NCBI RefSeq assembly: GCF_019443985.1
Contig: NZ_CP049303.1
Coordinates: forward strand, 310,001 to 374,000
Direction of reading: 5' to 3'
Length of the DNA stretch: 64,000 bases
DNA from: Liquorilactobacillus hordei DSM 19519
GTDB taxonomy: Bacteria; Bacillota; Bacilli; Lactobacillales; Lactobacillaceae
Below are positions 54,961-64,000 of the stretch, piece by piece. The notes beneath the pieces are model-generated. The model ran no database searches. It was not told the origin of the DNA and saw nothing but the letters and a program-made list of their open reading frames with translations. Position 1 is the first letter of the stretch. Every line of letters starts with the position of its first letter. The position numbers and the translations under genes were made by a program.

Positions 54961-56244
54961 ATGCAAGTCGTTAATATTGGTGTTTTAGGGCTGGGAACAG
55001 TCGGAAGTGGTGTTGTCAGATTGTTGAAGGATCATGAACACAAGATATCTAGTATCACTGGTAGAAAACTTGTTGTTAAGACAGTCGTTGTACACAACCT
55101 CGAGAAAAAACGTGACGTTGATCTAACTGGCATTAAAGTGACTAATGATATCAAAGAGTTAATTAATGATGATGAAATTAATATTGTTGTTGAAGTTATG
55201 GGAACAGTCACAACGGCCAAAGAATACATTGAGTTATTATTAAGGGCTGGTAAGCATATTATTACAGCTAACAAAGATCTAATCGCAACACATGGATCAG
55301 AATTAGCAGAACTTGCTGATCAAAATAAATGTGATTTATTTTACGAAGCAAGTGTTGCGGGTGGCATTCCAATTTTGAGAACAATTGTTAATTCCTTTGC
55401 TGCTGATAGAATTATAGAAGTAAAAGGAATTGTAAATGGAACTACAAACTATATCTTGACAAAAATGAGCCAAAATAATATGTCCTTTGCAGATGCTCTA
55501 AAATCAGCACAAGAATTAGGCTTTGCTGAACCAGACCCTACAAATGATATTGAAGGTATAGATGCTGCATATAAGATGATTATTTTGACTCAATTTGCGT
55601 TTGGAATCAATATTGCCTTAGATGATATAGAAGTTAAAGGTATAAATGGAATAGATTTGGAAGATATTAAGCAGGCAAAAAGCTTGGGTTACAATATTAA
55701 GTTGTTGGGAATTGCTAAATTAATTAATGATAGAATCAGTGTTGCAGTTGGACCGGTTCTTGTTCCTGAGACACAGCCATTATCAGCTGTACAAAATGAA
55801 AATAATGCTGTTTTAGTTACAGGAGCAGCAGTTGGGGAGACAATGTTTTATGGACCTGGAGCAGGGGAAATGCCAACGGCTAATAGTGTACTTAGCGATA
55901 TAATTGCTGTCACGAAGGACATAGTTTTAGAAACAACAGGAAATCGGTTTAATGATTTTTCACGTGAAGGGAAGCAGGCTTTGCCAGATGAGATTAAATA
56001 TCCCTATTATATCTCACTAAAAGTTAAGGATCGTCCAGGTCAAATGTTAAAAATTACTGAAGTTATGACAGAACTTAATGCAAGTTTTCATTTGATTATT
56101 CAAAGCGAATACGATGATGTCAATGCCCGTGTTGTTATGACAACGCATAAGATGTCTGAACAGCAGATTAAAGAAATCATCAAAGAAATTGATAATCTGG
56201 AAGAAATTGAAGTGATTGCTTCATATAGAATTCTGTCAGAATAA
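54961..56244 (+). CDS. hom: Homoserine dehydrogenase
   Basis: NAD(P)-dependent reduction of aspartate semialdehyde to homoserine. It is 427 residues. The nucleotide-binding motif GVLGLGTVGSGVVRLL is at the N-terminus, the catalytic block is FYEASVAGGIPILRTIVNS with the family stretch IKGIVNGTTNYILTKM near 160, and the C-terminal ACT domain (about 345-427, SLKVKDRPGQMLKITEVM) suggests threonine feedback control. GGAGG precedes ATG 54961. thrB follows 25 bases later. Confidence 0.97.
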   Translation: MQVVNIGVLGLGTVGSGVVRLLKDHEHKISSITGRKLVVKTVVVHNLEKKRDVDLTGIKVTNDIKELINDDEINIVVEVMGTVTTAKEYIELLLRAGKHIITANKDLIATHGSELAELADQNKCDLFYEASVAGGIPILRTIVNSFAADRIIEVKGIVNGTTNYILTKMSQNNMSFADALKSAQELGFAEPDPTNDIEGIDAAYKMIILTQFAFGINIALDDIEVKGINGIDLEDIKQAKSLGYNIKLLGIAKLINDRISVAVGPVLVPETQPLSAVQNENNAVLVTGAAVGETMFYGPGAGEMPTANSVLSDIIAVTKDIVLETTGNRFNDFSREGKQALPDEIKYPYYISLKVKDRPGQMLKITEVMTELNASFHLIIQSEYDDVNARVVMTTHKMSEQQIKEIIKEIDNLEEIEVIASYRILSE

Positions 56245-56269
56245 TCTTAAGTAAAGGTTGGAAAGATAA

Positions 56270-57136
56270 ATGCAATTTGAATTTAGAGTGCCAGCAACAA
56301 GTGCAAATCTGGGACCAGGATTTGATTCAATCGGAGTGGCGGTTAATCTTTACCTCACAGTAAAAGTTTTAGGAGAAAGTAATAGCTGGGTTGTAGAGCA
56401 CAATATGGGAAAAGTTTACCATGATGAACGCAATTTAATCATTAGCACTGCATTAAAAGTTGTTCCAACTCTTAAACCACATAAGGTAGTTGTGAGCTCC
56501 GACATTCCTTTGGCCCGTGGACTTGGTAGTAGTTCCTCCGCAATAGTAGCTGGAATTGAAATTGCTGATAAAATTGCTAACTTAAAGCTGACAAAACAGC
56601 AAAAATTAGAAATTGCGACTAAATTTGAGGGCCACCCTGATAATGTTGCTCCAGCAATTTTTGGAAATTTAGTTGTGTCATCATATGATGGGAATAGTGT
56701 GACAAGCATAGTTGCTAAGTTGCCTAGGGTGGAATTTGTTGCATATGTACCAAATAAAAGTTTACTGACAAAAGAAAGCAGAGGGGTACTTCCAGAGTTA
56801 CTTCCTTTTAAAACAGCAATAGAGGGAAGTGCTGTTGCAAATACATTGGTTGCAGCTTTAATGATGGGAGACCTTGATAAAGCAGGCAAAATGATTGAAT
56901 CTGACAGATTTCATGAGCATTATCGCGAGAAATTAGTTCCTTATTTAAAGGATATCAGAGAGGCAGCCCATTTATTGGGTGTGTATGGTACATATTTAAG
57001 TGGAGCTGGCCCAACGGTTATGATGATTGTGCAAGAAAAATTTGCTGCAAGAGTAGCAAAACAGTTATCAACTAGATTTACTGATGGGAAATTTCTGGTT
57101 ATGAAAGTTGATGAAGTTGGCTGCAGGGAAGAATAA
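56270..57136 (+). CDS. thrB: Homoserine kinase
   Basis: GHMP-family kinase making O-phosphohomoserine for ThrC. It is 288 residues. N-terminal motif VPATSANLGPGFDSIGVAVN, ATP-loop PLARGLGSSSSAIVAGIEIA near residue 80-100, and C-terminal motif TYLSGAGPTVMMIV are all present. GGTTGGAAAG upstream. Second and last gene of the hom-thrB unit. Aspartokinase and asd are not in the window. Confidence 0.97.
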   Translation: MQFEFRVPATSANLGPGFDSIGVAVNLYLTVKVLGESNSWVVEHNMGKVYHDERNLIISTALKVVPTLKPHKVVVSSDIPLARGLGSSSSAIVAGIEIADKIANLKLTKQQKLEIATKFEGHPDNVAPAIFGNLVVSSYDGNSVTSIVAKLPRVEFVAYVPNKSLLTKESRGVLPELLPFKTAIEGSAVANTLVAALMMGDLDKAGKMIESDRFHEHYREKLVPYLKDIREAAHLLGVYGTYLSGAGPTVMMIVQEKFAARVAKQLSTRFTDGKFLVMKVDEVGCREE

Positions 57137-57153
57137 CTAAAGATATGAATTCT

Positions 57154-57202
57154 AGAGGCTGGATCAAAAGGTATCTTTTGGTCTGGGCTCTTTATTTTTT
57201 TA
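57154..57202 (+). terminator. Terminator of hom-thrB
   Basis: AGAGGCTGGATCAAAAG pairs with CTTTTGGTCTGGGCTCT (a few G-U or mismatched positions) around a 4-base loop, followed by TTTATTTTTTT. Confidence 0.85.
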
Positions 57203-57372
57203 TTTTAAAGCATCTTACATAAAGCTTTTTATGCAATTTTGTAAAAATAGTAGAAACATTTTTATGAAATTGATTATATTCTATGGTAGTATTATACTGT
57301 ATATTATGTATATTTTACCTTGATATGGTAGAATAAGAATTATATATTGTATTATATACAGAGGAGAAATTA

Positions 57373-58020
57373 ATGACTCGCGAAATAGGGTATAAGGGTC
57401 AAAATAAGTCTTATTTATTTATAAAGCGTGTTATAGATATTCTCATTTCGAGTTTAGCGTTGATTGCGATGATACCAATATTTGTGTTGATGGTAATAAT
57501 CTATAGCTTTGGAAAAAATAAGGGCCCATTGTTTTATAAACAGGAACGTGTAGGAAAAAACAGAAGAAAATTTTACATTTATAAGTTCAGATCAATGGTT
57601 GTAGGTGCGGCAGATGTATTGAAAAATGATGCAGAATTGTATAAATTATATGTCGCTAATAGTTATAAGTTACCTCCAGACAAGGATCCAAGAATAACAA
57701 AATTAGGTCATTTCTTAAGGAAAACATCAATTGATGAATTACCGCAATTTATTAATATATTCAAAGGAGAAATGAGCTTAATTGGTCCGCGACCGATTAT
57801 TGAAGAGGAATTAAAAGAGTATGGCGATCGGGTGGACAAGTTTTTATCTGTTACTCCAGGAGCGATGGGGTACTGGCAAGCTTCTGGAAGAAGTAACATT
57901 GAATATCCTGAGAGATGTGAGTATGAGCTCTACTATGTAGATCATGCTTGCCTTTTATTTGACTTGAAAATATTGTTGCAAAATATTGTTGCAATTTTTA
58001 AAGCCGATGGAGCATTTTAG
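57373..58020 (+). CDS. Priming sugar-phosphate transferase (bacterial sugar transferase family)
   Basis: Starts exopolysaccharide repeat-unit synthesis by moving a sugar-1-phosphate onto undecaprenyl phosphate. It is 215 residues. One hydrophobic N-terminal hairpin (VIDILISSLALIAMIPIFVL, about 20-40) is followed by the catalytic region PLFYKQERVGKNRRKFYIYK, then DELPQFINIFKGEMSLIGPR and VTPGAMGYWQASGRSNIEYP. It lacks the extra membrane helices of long WbaP-type proteins. AGAGGAG precedes ATG 57373. It heads the polysaccharide cluster; the first sugar (glucose, galactose or GalNAc) is not evident. Confidence 0.92.
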   Translation: MTREIGYKGQNKSYLFIKRVIDILISSLALIAMIPIFVLMVIIYSFGKNKGPLFYKQERVGKNRRKFYIYKFRSMVVGAADVLKNDAELYKLYVANSYKLPPDKDPRITKLGHFLRKTSIDELPQFINIFKGEMSLIGPRPIIEEELKEYGDRVDKFLSVTPGAMGYWQASGRSNIEYPERCEYELYYVDHACLLFDLKILLQNIVAIFKADGAF

Positions 58021-58042
58021 AGCAGTAAGAAAGTAGGACCCA

Positions 58043-58825
58043 ATGAAAACTGAGATTTACGTGGTTAGCCACAAAAATATGAAGATGCCAAACGAAAGTA
58101 TATATGTGCCTGTTCAAGTTGGTACAAATAAAGAGAATTTTAAGGGATTTGAAAGAGATAATACAGGCTTTAATATTTCTAAGAAAAATCCTAATTATTG
58201 TGAACTAACTGTTCAATATTGGGCATGGAAGAATAGGGCAGCTGACGCAAAAGGAATTGTACATTACCGTAGATATTTCTCTAATGGAGGAATGTTTTTT
58301 TTCAAGACACCTGATGAGAAGTTTAACGAGATTCTTAAGAGTGATAAAGTTGCGAGTCTATTAGAAAAAAATGAAGCAATTTTACCACGCAAGAGAAACT
58401 ACTATATTGAAACATCATGGTCTCATTATGAGCATGCACATCATATTGAAGGGCTTGAAATTGCAAAAGAAGTTATTAGTGAACGTTATCCTGATTATAT
58501 TGATGCTTTTGAGGAAGTGGTTAATAGAAAAGCTGTTCATATGTTTAATATGTTAATTGCAAAGAGCGAGGTATTTGACAGCTACACAGAGTGGTTATTT
58601 AATATCTTACCAGAAGTAGAAAAAAGAGTTGATATCTCTGAGTATTCCACATATGAAAAAAGAATTTTTGGATTTATTAGTGAAATCTTATTAGATGTTT
58701 GGTTTGAAAAAAATCAGATAAAATATACGGAATTGCCTGTACTCTTTATGGGTAAGCAAAATTGGTTCCGAAAAATTGGTTTATTCTTTTTAAGAAAAAT
58801 GGGACTGAGTAAAAAAGCAGTATAA
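58043..58825 (+). CDS. DUF4422 polysaccharide glycosyltransferase-like protein
   Basis: A 260-residue cytoplasmic protein of the DUF4422 family, found in capsule and exopolysaccharide clusters and presumed to be a glycosyltransferase. Diagnostic strings are IYVVSHKNMKMPNE at the N-terminus, NPNYCELTVQYWAWKN near residue 50, GIVHYRRYFS near 73, and NMLIAKSEVFDSYTEWLFNI near 170. No membrane segments. It sits 22 bases after the priming transferase and 60 bases before glf. Next to glf it may transfer galactofuranose; this is speculation. Confidence 0.85.
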   Translation: MKTEIYVVSHKNMKMPNESIYVPVQVGTNKENFKGFERDNTGFNISKKNPNYCELTVQYWAWKNRAADAKGIVHYRRYFSNGGMFFFKTPDEKFNEILKSDKVASLLEKNEAILPRKRNYYIETSWSHYEHAHHIEGLEIAKEVISERYPDYIDAFEEVVNRKAVHMFNMLIAKSEVFDSYTEWLFNILPEVEKRVDISEYSTYEKRIFGFISEILLDVWFEKNQIKYTELPVLFMGKQNWFRKIGLFFLRKMGLSKKAV

Positions 58826-58885
58826 TTTATTTAGGTTAGTTATATTTTTGAGCAATTTATAGATTGATTTCGGAGGGAAAAACAG

Positions 58886-60001
58886 ATGACCAAGTATTTG
58901 ATTGTTGGAGCAGGATTATTCGGAGCAACTTTTGCATATGAAGCTGCCAAAAAGGGGCACGAAGTTAAGGTAATTGAAAGACGTAACCACATTGCAGGTA
59001 ATATCTTCACCAAAGAAGTGGATGGTATTCAAGTTCACCAATACGGAGCACATATTTTCCATACATCAAACAAAAAAGTGTGGGACTATGTAAATCAATT
59101 TGCAGACTTCAATCGCTACACAAACAGTCCGGTTGCAAATTATCATGGTGAAATTTATAACCTACCATTTAATATGAATACATTCAATAAATTATGGGGC
59201 GTTGTAACACCTGAAGAGGCGCAGGCAAAAATTGATGAACAAAAATCAGTTTTGAATGGTAAACGTCCTGAAAATTTGGAAGAACAAGCAATTTCTTTGG
59301 TTGGTACGGATATTTACGAAAAGTTAATTAAAGGTTATACAGAGAAGCAATGGGGGCATTCAACGAAAGACTTACCAGCTTTTATTATTCGTAGATTACC
59401 AGTTAGATTAACTTATGATAATAATTACTTCAATGATGATTATCAAGGAATTCCAGTCGGCGGATACACCCAGATAGTTGAAAAGATGCTTGATAGTGAT
59501 TTGATTACTGTTGAGACAGGTGTTGATTTCTTTGAAAAGAAAGCTGAATATTTGAAGGAATTTGATAAAGTTATATTTACTGGGATGATTGATGAATATT
59601 TTGACTATTCATTAGGAGAATTAGAATATCGAAGTTTGAAATTTGAAACAGAGGAACTTGATGTTAATAATTATCAAGGAAATGCAGTTGTAAATTATAC
59701 TGATGCTGAGACACCTTTTACAAGGATTATTGAGCACAAACATTTTGAATTTGGTAAAGGCGATAAAAATAAGACAATCGTTACACGTGAATATCCAAAG
59801 ACTTGGAAACGTGGAGATGAGCCATATTATCCAGTCAATAATACAAAAAATAATACGTTGTATAAGCAGTATAAAGAGTTAGCAGATAAGGAAGCTAAGA
59901 ATGTTTTATTTGGTGGTCGTTTGGGACAATATCGCTATTACGACATGGACCAGGTTATAAGTGCGGCACTGAATGTTGTAAAAGCAGAGGTCGAGGACTG
60001 A
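58886..60001 (+). CDS. glf: UDP-galactopyranose mutase
   Basis: FAD enzyme converting UDP-galactopyranose to UDP-galactofuranose, so the polymer from this locus likely contains Galf. It is 371 residues. FAD motif YLIVGAGLFGATFAYEAAKK is at the start. Further family segments are QYGAHIFHTSNKKVWDYVNQ, RLPVRLTYDNNYFNDDYQG (catalytic Arg region, near 170) and the C-terminal FGGRLGQYRYYDMDQVI. GGAGGG precedes ATG 58886. Confidence 0.97.
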   Translation: MTKYLIVGAGLFGATFAYEAAKKGHEVKVIERRNHIAGNIFTKEVDGIQVHQYGAHIFHTSNKKVWDYVNQFADFNRYTNSPVANYHGEIYNLPFNMNTFNKLWGVVTPEEAQAKIDEQKSVLNGKRPENLEEQAISLVGTDIYEKLIKGYTEKQWGHSTKDLPAFIIRRLPVRLTYDNNYFNDDYQGIPVGGYTQIVEKMLDSDLITVETGVDFFEKKAEYLKEFDKVIFTGMIDEYFDYSLGELEYRSLKFETEELDVNNYQGNAVVNYTDAETPFTRIIEHKHFEFGKGDKNKTIVTREYPKTWKRGDEPYYPVNNTKNNTLYKQYKELADKEAKNVLFGGRLGQYRYYDMDQVISAALNVVKAEVED

Positions 60002-60067
60002 GATTAGTTTTCAACTACTAAAAATTTGAATATTGAAAAAAACTTCAATAATGGGGTTAGTTTGGAA

Positions 60068-61252
60068 ATGATAAATAATATAAAAAAAGAATCTTTAATA
60101 GCTCCATTGAACAACAGAGTAGTAAAGTTACCGGAATTAATTTATTTATCAATGTTTGCTATATATATTATAGCGAATACATTTAGCGGGACAATGTTTG
60201 TTTTGAGTAGCCTTGTCAGCAGCAGTACATATTTAATAAGTGAATTATCGGTAATTGGGATTCTTATAAAGATTTTGTTATTTGATAAATGGGATTTAAA
60301 AAGTATAAGTATAATATTGTTGTCAGGATTAATTCTGTGGCAAATATGTACAACTTCGAGTGAATATCTATTTTTTTATTACTATGTGTATATAGTTGGT
60401 GCAAAAGATGTAGATTTTAGAAAAATAATAAAAGTATTTCTAGGTGCAGTCATTTCGGTATCTGTTATTGCAGCTATTGCATCTTTATCGGGAGTCATTA
60501 TAAATGTGACAATTGGTAGATTGCTTGAGTCGACGGTTAGATATTCTGTTGGAGCGGTCTATCCAACTGATTTAGCCGCAAGATGTTTTTATATCTTGTT
60601 AGCTTACACGGCTTTGAAAAAATTTAAGTTTATGCTTCCTGAGTATATAGCTGCAATTTCTTTTTCAATCATGATTTATGCGCTCACAGATACACGCCTA
60701 GATTTTTTGTTGATGATTATGGTTATTTTAATTACAATTTTCAAAAATTTTATTTGTCATATTATTGAGAAAATAAAGATAAATATTGCGACGGGCACTA
60801 TTTTTATAGTAATTTTATTAAACATAGTATTGGCCTATCTTTTTAAGCCTTCGGTTCATCTTTTCCAGATAGTGAATAAGGTTTTGTCTGGGAGACTGAC
60901 ATATGGGCATGAAGCTTTTAAAAACTACAATGTTACTTTTTTAGGACAGTTTATTTATCAAAATGGAAATGGTGGAGTGCATAATCAACCATTTGATTAC
61001 TTTTATATTGATGTTTCGTTTATTCGTGTATTGATGATGGAAGGAATTCTTGCATTTTTTGTCTTATTAGCTGTAATTTACCTTTCATATCGTAAGTTTT
61101 ATAATGAAAAGAGTTTTGTTTTGATAGTCTGGTTATTGCTGGCAATACTTAGTTCATTAATTGATCAGCATTTATATGAATTGTCTTTTAACATCATCTT
61201 TTTGGGATTGTTTGCAGATTTAAGTTATTGGCGAGAGAAAAGCATCGAGTGA
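60068..61252 (+). CDS. Wzy-like polysaccharide polymerase
   Basis: A hydrophobic protein of 394 residues from ATG 60068 (or 408 from TTG 60026; neither has a strong ribosome site) with about ten membrane segments and a larger extracytoplasmic loop before the last helices (about 290-330, containing GRLTYGHEAFKNYN and NGNGGVHNQPFDYF). This topology and its place in the cluster suggest the repeat-unit polymerase. The family has little sequence conservation. No Wzx flippase is in this cluster. Confidence 0.75.
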   Translation: MINNIKKESLIAPLNNRVVKLPELIYLSMFAIYIIANTFSGTMFVLSSLVSSSTYLISELSVIGILIKILLFDKWDLKSISIILLSGLILWQICTTSSEYLFFYYYVYIVGAKDVDFRKIIKVFLGAVISVSVIAAIASLSGVIINVTIGRLLESTVRYSVGAVYPTDLAARCFYILLAYTALKKFKFMLPEYIAAISFSIMIYALTDTRLDFLLMIMVILITIFKNFICHIIEKIKINIATGTIFIVILLNIVLAYLFKPSVHLFQIVNKVLSGRLTYGHEAFKNYNVTFLGQFIYQNGNGGVHNQPFDYFYIDVSFIRVLMMEGILAFFVLLAVIYLSYRKFYNEKSFVLIVWLLLAILSSLIDQHLYELSFNIIFLGLFADLSYWREKSIE

Positions 61253-61477
61253 AGTAAAAAACATGATATCAGTTATTCGATTGAAAATAAACATTAAATC
61301 GTTTACGATATTGTGTTTTTTTAGTGCAATGTATTAAAATGTGCTTGAGCAATGGCACAAAAAAGTAATACATGTAGTTTCAATAAATAAAATTAAGGAC
61401 TTGGCTGAATGTAAGAACGAGATATGGAGAAAATCTAACTTTTTTGGGTAGTTATCTTTACCGGGAGTGAATGTTTA

Positions 61478-62677
61478 ATGATAAGGGAGCATAAAGAAAC
61501 GCTTGATATGACCCGAACTCTACAAAATTTAAGTTGTGAGCAAGAAGAAGTTAAGAGTTCGGTTTTGAATTTCGCAGAATGTAAGCTGATGGAGAAACAA
61601 AAGGGAGTATTTGTGATTGAAGGTCAAGCTGGAACAGGCAAAAGTGTTTTAGTTACATCGATATTTAACGAGATTCAAAGGGCTCACAATGACAAAAGTT
61701 CAGTTTTTAGTGGAACCAATAATTATGTTCTAGTTAATCATCCTGAAATGTTGAAATTTTATAAAAGAATTGCAGGAGAATCTTCAGTTTTATTAAAAAA
61801 GAACTTTGATAGACCAACCTCTTTTATCAATAAAATGTTAAAGAATACAGAACAAGCCGATATTGTGATTATTGATGAAGCACATTTATTATTAACTAAA
61901 AAAGATGTATATAATCATTTTTTCCAGGAAAATCAACTGCAAGAAATTATAAAGCATGCAAAGGTAGTTATAGTAATATTTGATGATAATCAAGTATTAA
62001 AAGCAAAGAGTTATTGGTCAAAACAAAAATTAATAGCAATTTTAGGTGAAAAAAGCATCGAAATTAAGCACTTACAAAAACAGTTTAGAGTAGAAGCGGA
62101 CGCTGATGTACAAGATTGGATCGCTGAGTTTTGCAGTAAAAAAATTCAGCAAGTACCAAAAAAACAAAAATTCGATTTTCGAATAATGAATGACGCTAAA
62201 GAGATGTACGAACTTGTAAAAGAACATGAAAAAGCTGTAGGTCTTAGTAGGCTATTAGCAACATATGATTTTCCCTACCGTTTAGATGGAAATGATTATT
62301 TTGTAAAAGCAGGAAATTTGAATTTACGTTGGGATAGAAGTAATCCAAAAGAATCTCTGGCATGGGCGGAAAGATCAGATACAATTAATGAAGTAGGCTC
62401 GGTTTATACAATTCAAGGATTTGATTTAAATTATGCGGGTATAATTTTGGGACCTAGCTTAGGTTATGATGAGAAATCGAATAAGTTAATTGTTCGTCCA
62501 GAGTTTTATGAAGATCAAGCGGCTTTTAATGGGATAAAGCAACTAGGATCAAATATTGAAGCAACTAAGGAAAGATTAATGCTGAATGCTTTGCGTGTTT
62601 TGTTGACTCGAGCAAGGAAAGGTTTATATATCTATGCCGTAGATATAAATTTGCAAAAAAAATTACTAGAATGCTAA
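61478..62677 (+). CDS. DUF2075 P-loop ATPase/helicase-like protein
   Basis: A 399-residue cytoplasmic protein with helicase-like features. Walker A is EGQAGTGKSVLVTS near residue 50, Walker B is ADIVIIDEAHLLL near 130, and a superfamily-1-like C-terminal motif LRVLLTRARKGLYIY is near 375. SVYTIQGFDLNYAGIILGPS (about 308-327) is the DUF2075 signature. Members appear in many lactobacilli and are sometimes fused to nucleases; no nuclease domain is seen here. The role (DNA/RNA remodelling) is unknown. It is preceded by 225 bases with no recognisable gene or terminator, so it may not belong to the polysaccharide operon. Confidence 0.88.
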   Translation: MIREHKETLDMTRTLQNLSCEQEEVKSSVLNFAECKLMEKQKGVFVIEGQAGTGKSVLVTSIFNEIQRAHNDKSSVFSGTNNYVLVNHPEMLKFYKRIAGESSVLLKKNFDRPTSFINKMLKNTEQADIVIIDEAHLLLTKKDVYNHFFQENQLQEIIKHAKVVIVIFDDNQVLKAKSYWSKQKLIAILGEKSIEIKHLQKQFRVEADADVQDWIAEFCSKKIQQVPKKQKFDFRIMNDAKEMYELVKEHEKAVGLSRLLATYDFPYRLDGNDYFVKAGNLNLRWDRSNPKESLAWAERSDTINEVGSVYTIQGFDLNYAGIILGPSLGYDEKSNKLIVRPEFYEDQAAFNGIKQLGSNIEATKERLMLNALRVLLTRARKGLYIYAVDINLQKKLLEC

Positions 62678-62735
62678 TCGATGCTCATCATACAATGTAA
62701 GTTTATTTTAGTTCAAATAAGGAAGTGTAATATTA

Positions 62736-64000
62736 ATGCAGACAGACATATCTCAAAAGACCCATTACATATCATGGCCTGTATTGGCTTTAATGAGTTT
62801 TGTTACCGTTATTGGATTCGACGATTTAATATACAACTTTAAAAATCAAGGAATAGGTGTAATAACATCTTGGATTTTGATGCTAACCCTATATGTTATT
62901 CCATATTCATTGATGGTTGGACAATTAGGTTCTGTTTTTAGCAAAGAAGGTGGTGGGCTTAGTTCATGGATTAGGGGTACAAATGGTGAATTTTTGGGAT
63001 ATTTTACAGCGTGGACTTATTGGGCTGCTTCAATTCCATATGTTGTTGATACTGCAAATTCAGTAGTAGTTGGATTAGGTTGGGCAATTACTGGTAGTGG
63101 AAAATTTCAAGCTACCATGACTAATGGACAATTTGCTTTTTGGACGCTGATAATTTTTGTGGTATTTATTTTAGTACAGTCTAGATTTAAGAAATCACTA
63201 GAGTTGTTGAGTTCTATAGGTGGGCTTGCAATGTTTGGCATGACAGTATTATTTGTAATCATGGCAATTGCTTCTTTGGGAATGGGGGGACATATTGAAA
63301 CACAGCCTATGAATCTGGGAGCAATTATTCCTAAATTTGATTTAAAGTATTTAACGACAATTGGATTATTGATCTATGCAGTAAATGGATGTGAATTAAT
63401 TGCACCATTTGTGACGAAGATGAAGAAACCTGCAAGTGAGTTTCCAAAGTCAATGCTTTTGTTAGTAGCGATGACAGCATTTTTAACTATATTTGGATCA
63501 TTTTCATTAGGAATATTTTTTGATGCACATCATTTACCAAAAGATTTGAAAATGAATGGGTCGTATTATGCTTTTCAAGCACTAGGAGAACAGTATCACG
63601 TAGGCAATTTATTTATGTACCTTTTTGCATGGACTGAGGTTATCTATCTTGCAGCCCTATTGGCAGTTCTTTTAGATGCTATGACAAGAATGCTGATTTC
63701 GGATACAGGAGTTAGATTTATGCCCAAAATATTACGAAAAACAAACAAGAATGGGCTTCCAATCAATGGATATATTTTAACCTGTGTGTTATCAGGATTT
63801 ATTTTATTGCTTGGAATATTTTTACCTGATATGAATGACATTTTTAACTGGTTATTGAATTTAAATGGTATTATTTCACCAGGCGTAACTTGCTGGATCT
63901 TCTATGCCTTTATGCAAGTACGGAAAAATCGTGCAAAGTATCCATCAACCTACGTGTTTATAAAAAACGATAAAATTGCGTGGTTTGTTGGACTTTGGGC
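62736..64000 (+). CDS. APC-superfamily amino-acid permease (3' end outside window)
   Basis: A membrane transporter translated for about 421 residues from ATG 62736 (AAGGAAG upstream); the frame is still open at the window edge. About ten hydrophobic segments are visible, starting YISWPVLALMSFVTVIGFDD. Glycine-rich loop GQLGSVFSKEGGGLSSWIRG near residue 65 and YWAASIPYVV are like the glutamate/GABA-antiporter (GadC/YjeM) group of APC transporters. Substrate unknown. It follows the DUF2075 gene by 58 bases. Confidence 0.88.
   Translation, partial: MQTDISQKTHYISWPVLALMSFVTVIGFDDLIYNFKNQGIGVITSWILMLTLYVIPYSLMVGQLGSVFSKEGGGLSSWIRGTNGEFLGYFTAWTYWAASIPYVVDTANSVVVGLGWAITGSGKFQATMTNGQFAFWTLIIFVVFILVQSRFKKSLELLSSIGGLAMFGMTVLFVIMAIASLGMGGHIETQPMNLGAIIPKFDLKYLTTIGLLIYAVNGCELIAPFVTKMKKPASEFPKSMLLLVAMTAFLTIFGSFSLGIFFDAHHLPKDLKMNGSYYAFQALGEQYHVGNLFMYLFAWTEVIYLAALLAVLLDAMTRMLISDTGVRFMPKILRKTNKNGLPINGYILTCVLSGFILLLGIFLPDMNDIFNWLLNLNGIISPGVTCWIFYAFMQVRKNRAKYPSTYVFIKNDKIAWFVGLW

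Noticed and set aside
55956..55971. Another CACGTG-centred sequence (TTTTTCACGTGAAGGG) considered as parS
   Set aside because: Only about 12 of 16 positions match the consensus and the right arm is wrong; it lies in hom and looks like chance.
59784..59799. GTTACACGTGAA in glf considered as parS
   Set aside because: The right arm diverges after GTGAA; about 12 of 16 match.

Overview
This window looks like an origin-proximal stretch of an AT-rich chromosome from the Lactobacillaceae (Lactobacillales), possibly a Liquorilactobacillus-like lineage. The evidence is the complete essential walRK-yycHI-walJ-htrA locus followed by rlmH, the mnmE-mnmG pair, a fructose PTS operon (fruRKA), an L-2-hydroxyisocaproate-type dehydrogenase, a proline iminopeptidase and IS families common in lactobacilli (IS30, IS3, IS1182 and IS1380 types). 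The genus is inference; the family-level call is firm. No CRISPR array, prophage or rRNA was seen, and the only tRNA found is tRNA-Lys(CTT).

Layout. 1-2.4 kb: the 5' part of a multidrug-type ABC exporter on the minus strand, preceded by a 27-codon leader ORF and an intrinsic terminator (an apparent attenuator), then gene debris and a parS-like palindrome. 2.5-6.7 kb: a MurJ-type flippase, a frameshifted IS1182-type element and an internally deleted IS30 remnant next to tRNA-Lys. 6.8-8.2 kb: pyridoxine-type kinase plus an ECF S component (vitamin B6 salvage). 8.3-16.4 kb: cell-wall two-component system, HtrA, a cluster of DnaA boxes, rlmH. 16.6-22.4 kb: peptidase, two hexapeptide acetyltransferases (one lacks the catalytic His), an uncharacterised protein, deoxynucleoside kinase, CAAX-like protease, UspA. 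22.5-26.1 kb: a minus-strand branched-chain amino-acid operon (ilvE, an orphan PTS-EIIC-like permease, hicD) behind a textbook leader-peptide attenuator. 26.1-31.3 kb: IS1380-type element, then mnmE and mnmG behind a terminator-bearing leader. 31.6-35.9 kb: an accessory/decay zone with a broken IS3 element, a GT2 glycosyltransferase, fragments of an ABC exporter pair and small ORFs.

36-42 kb: pdhABCD and lplA, the pyruvate dehydrogenase complex with lipoate ligase. 42-48.6 kb: SGNH hydrolase (carrying a near-perfect parS), queH, a D-2-hydroxyacid dehydrogenase, an MFS efflux pump, and the ACT/UPF0210 pair. 48.7-52.5 kb: fruR-fruK-fruA. 52.6-57.1 kb: an Lrp-type regulator, thrC and divergent hom-thrB (threonine synthesis). 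57.4-61.3 kb: polysaccharide genes (priming sugar transferase, DUF4422 transferase, UDP-galactopyranose mutase, Wzy-like polymerase). The window ends with a DUF2075 P-loop protein and a truncated APC permease.

The most notable signals are regulatory rather than new enzymes: two peptide-leader attenuators (drug-exporter type at 1.5-1.7 kb; branched-chain amino-acid type at 25.8-26.0 kb, controlling an unusual aminotransferase-permease-hydroxyacid dehydrogenase set), five perfect DnaA boxes between htrA and rlmH, and two 15/16 matches to parS. All calls come from reading the sequence and from family knowledge; no database search was run.
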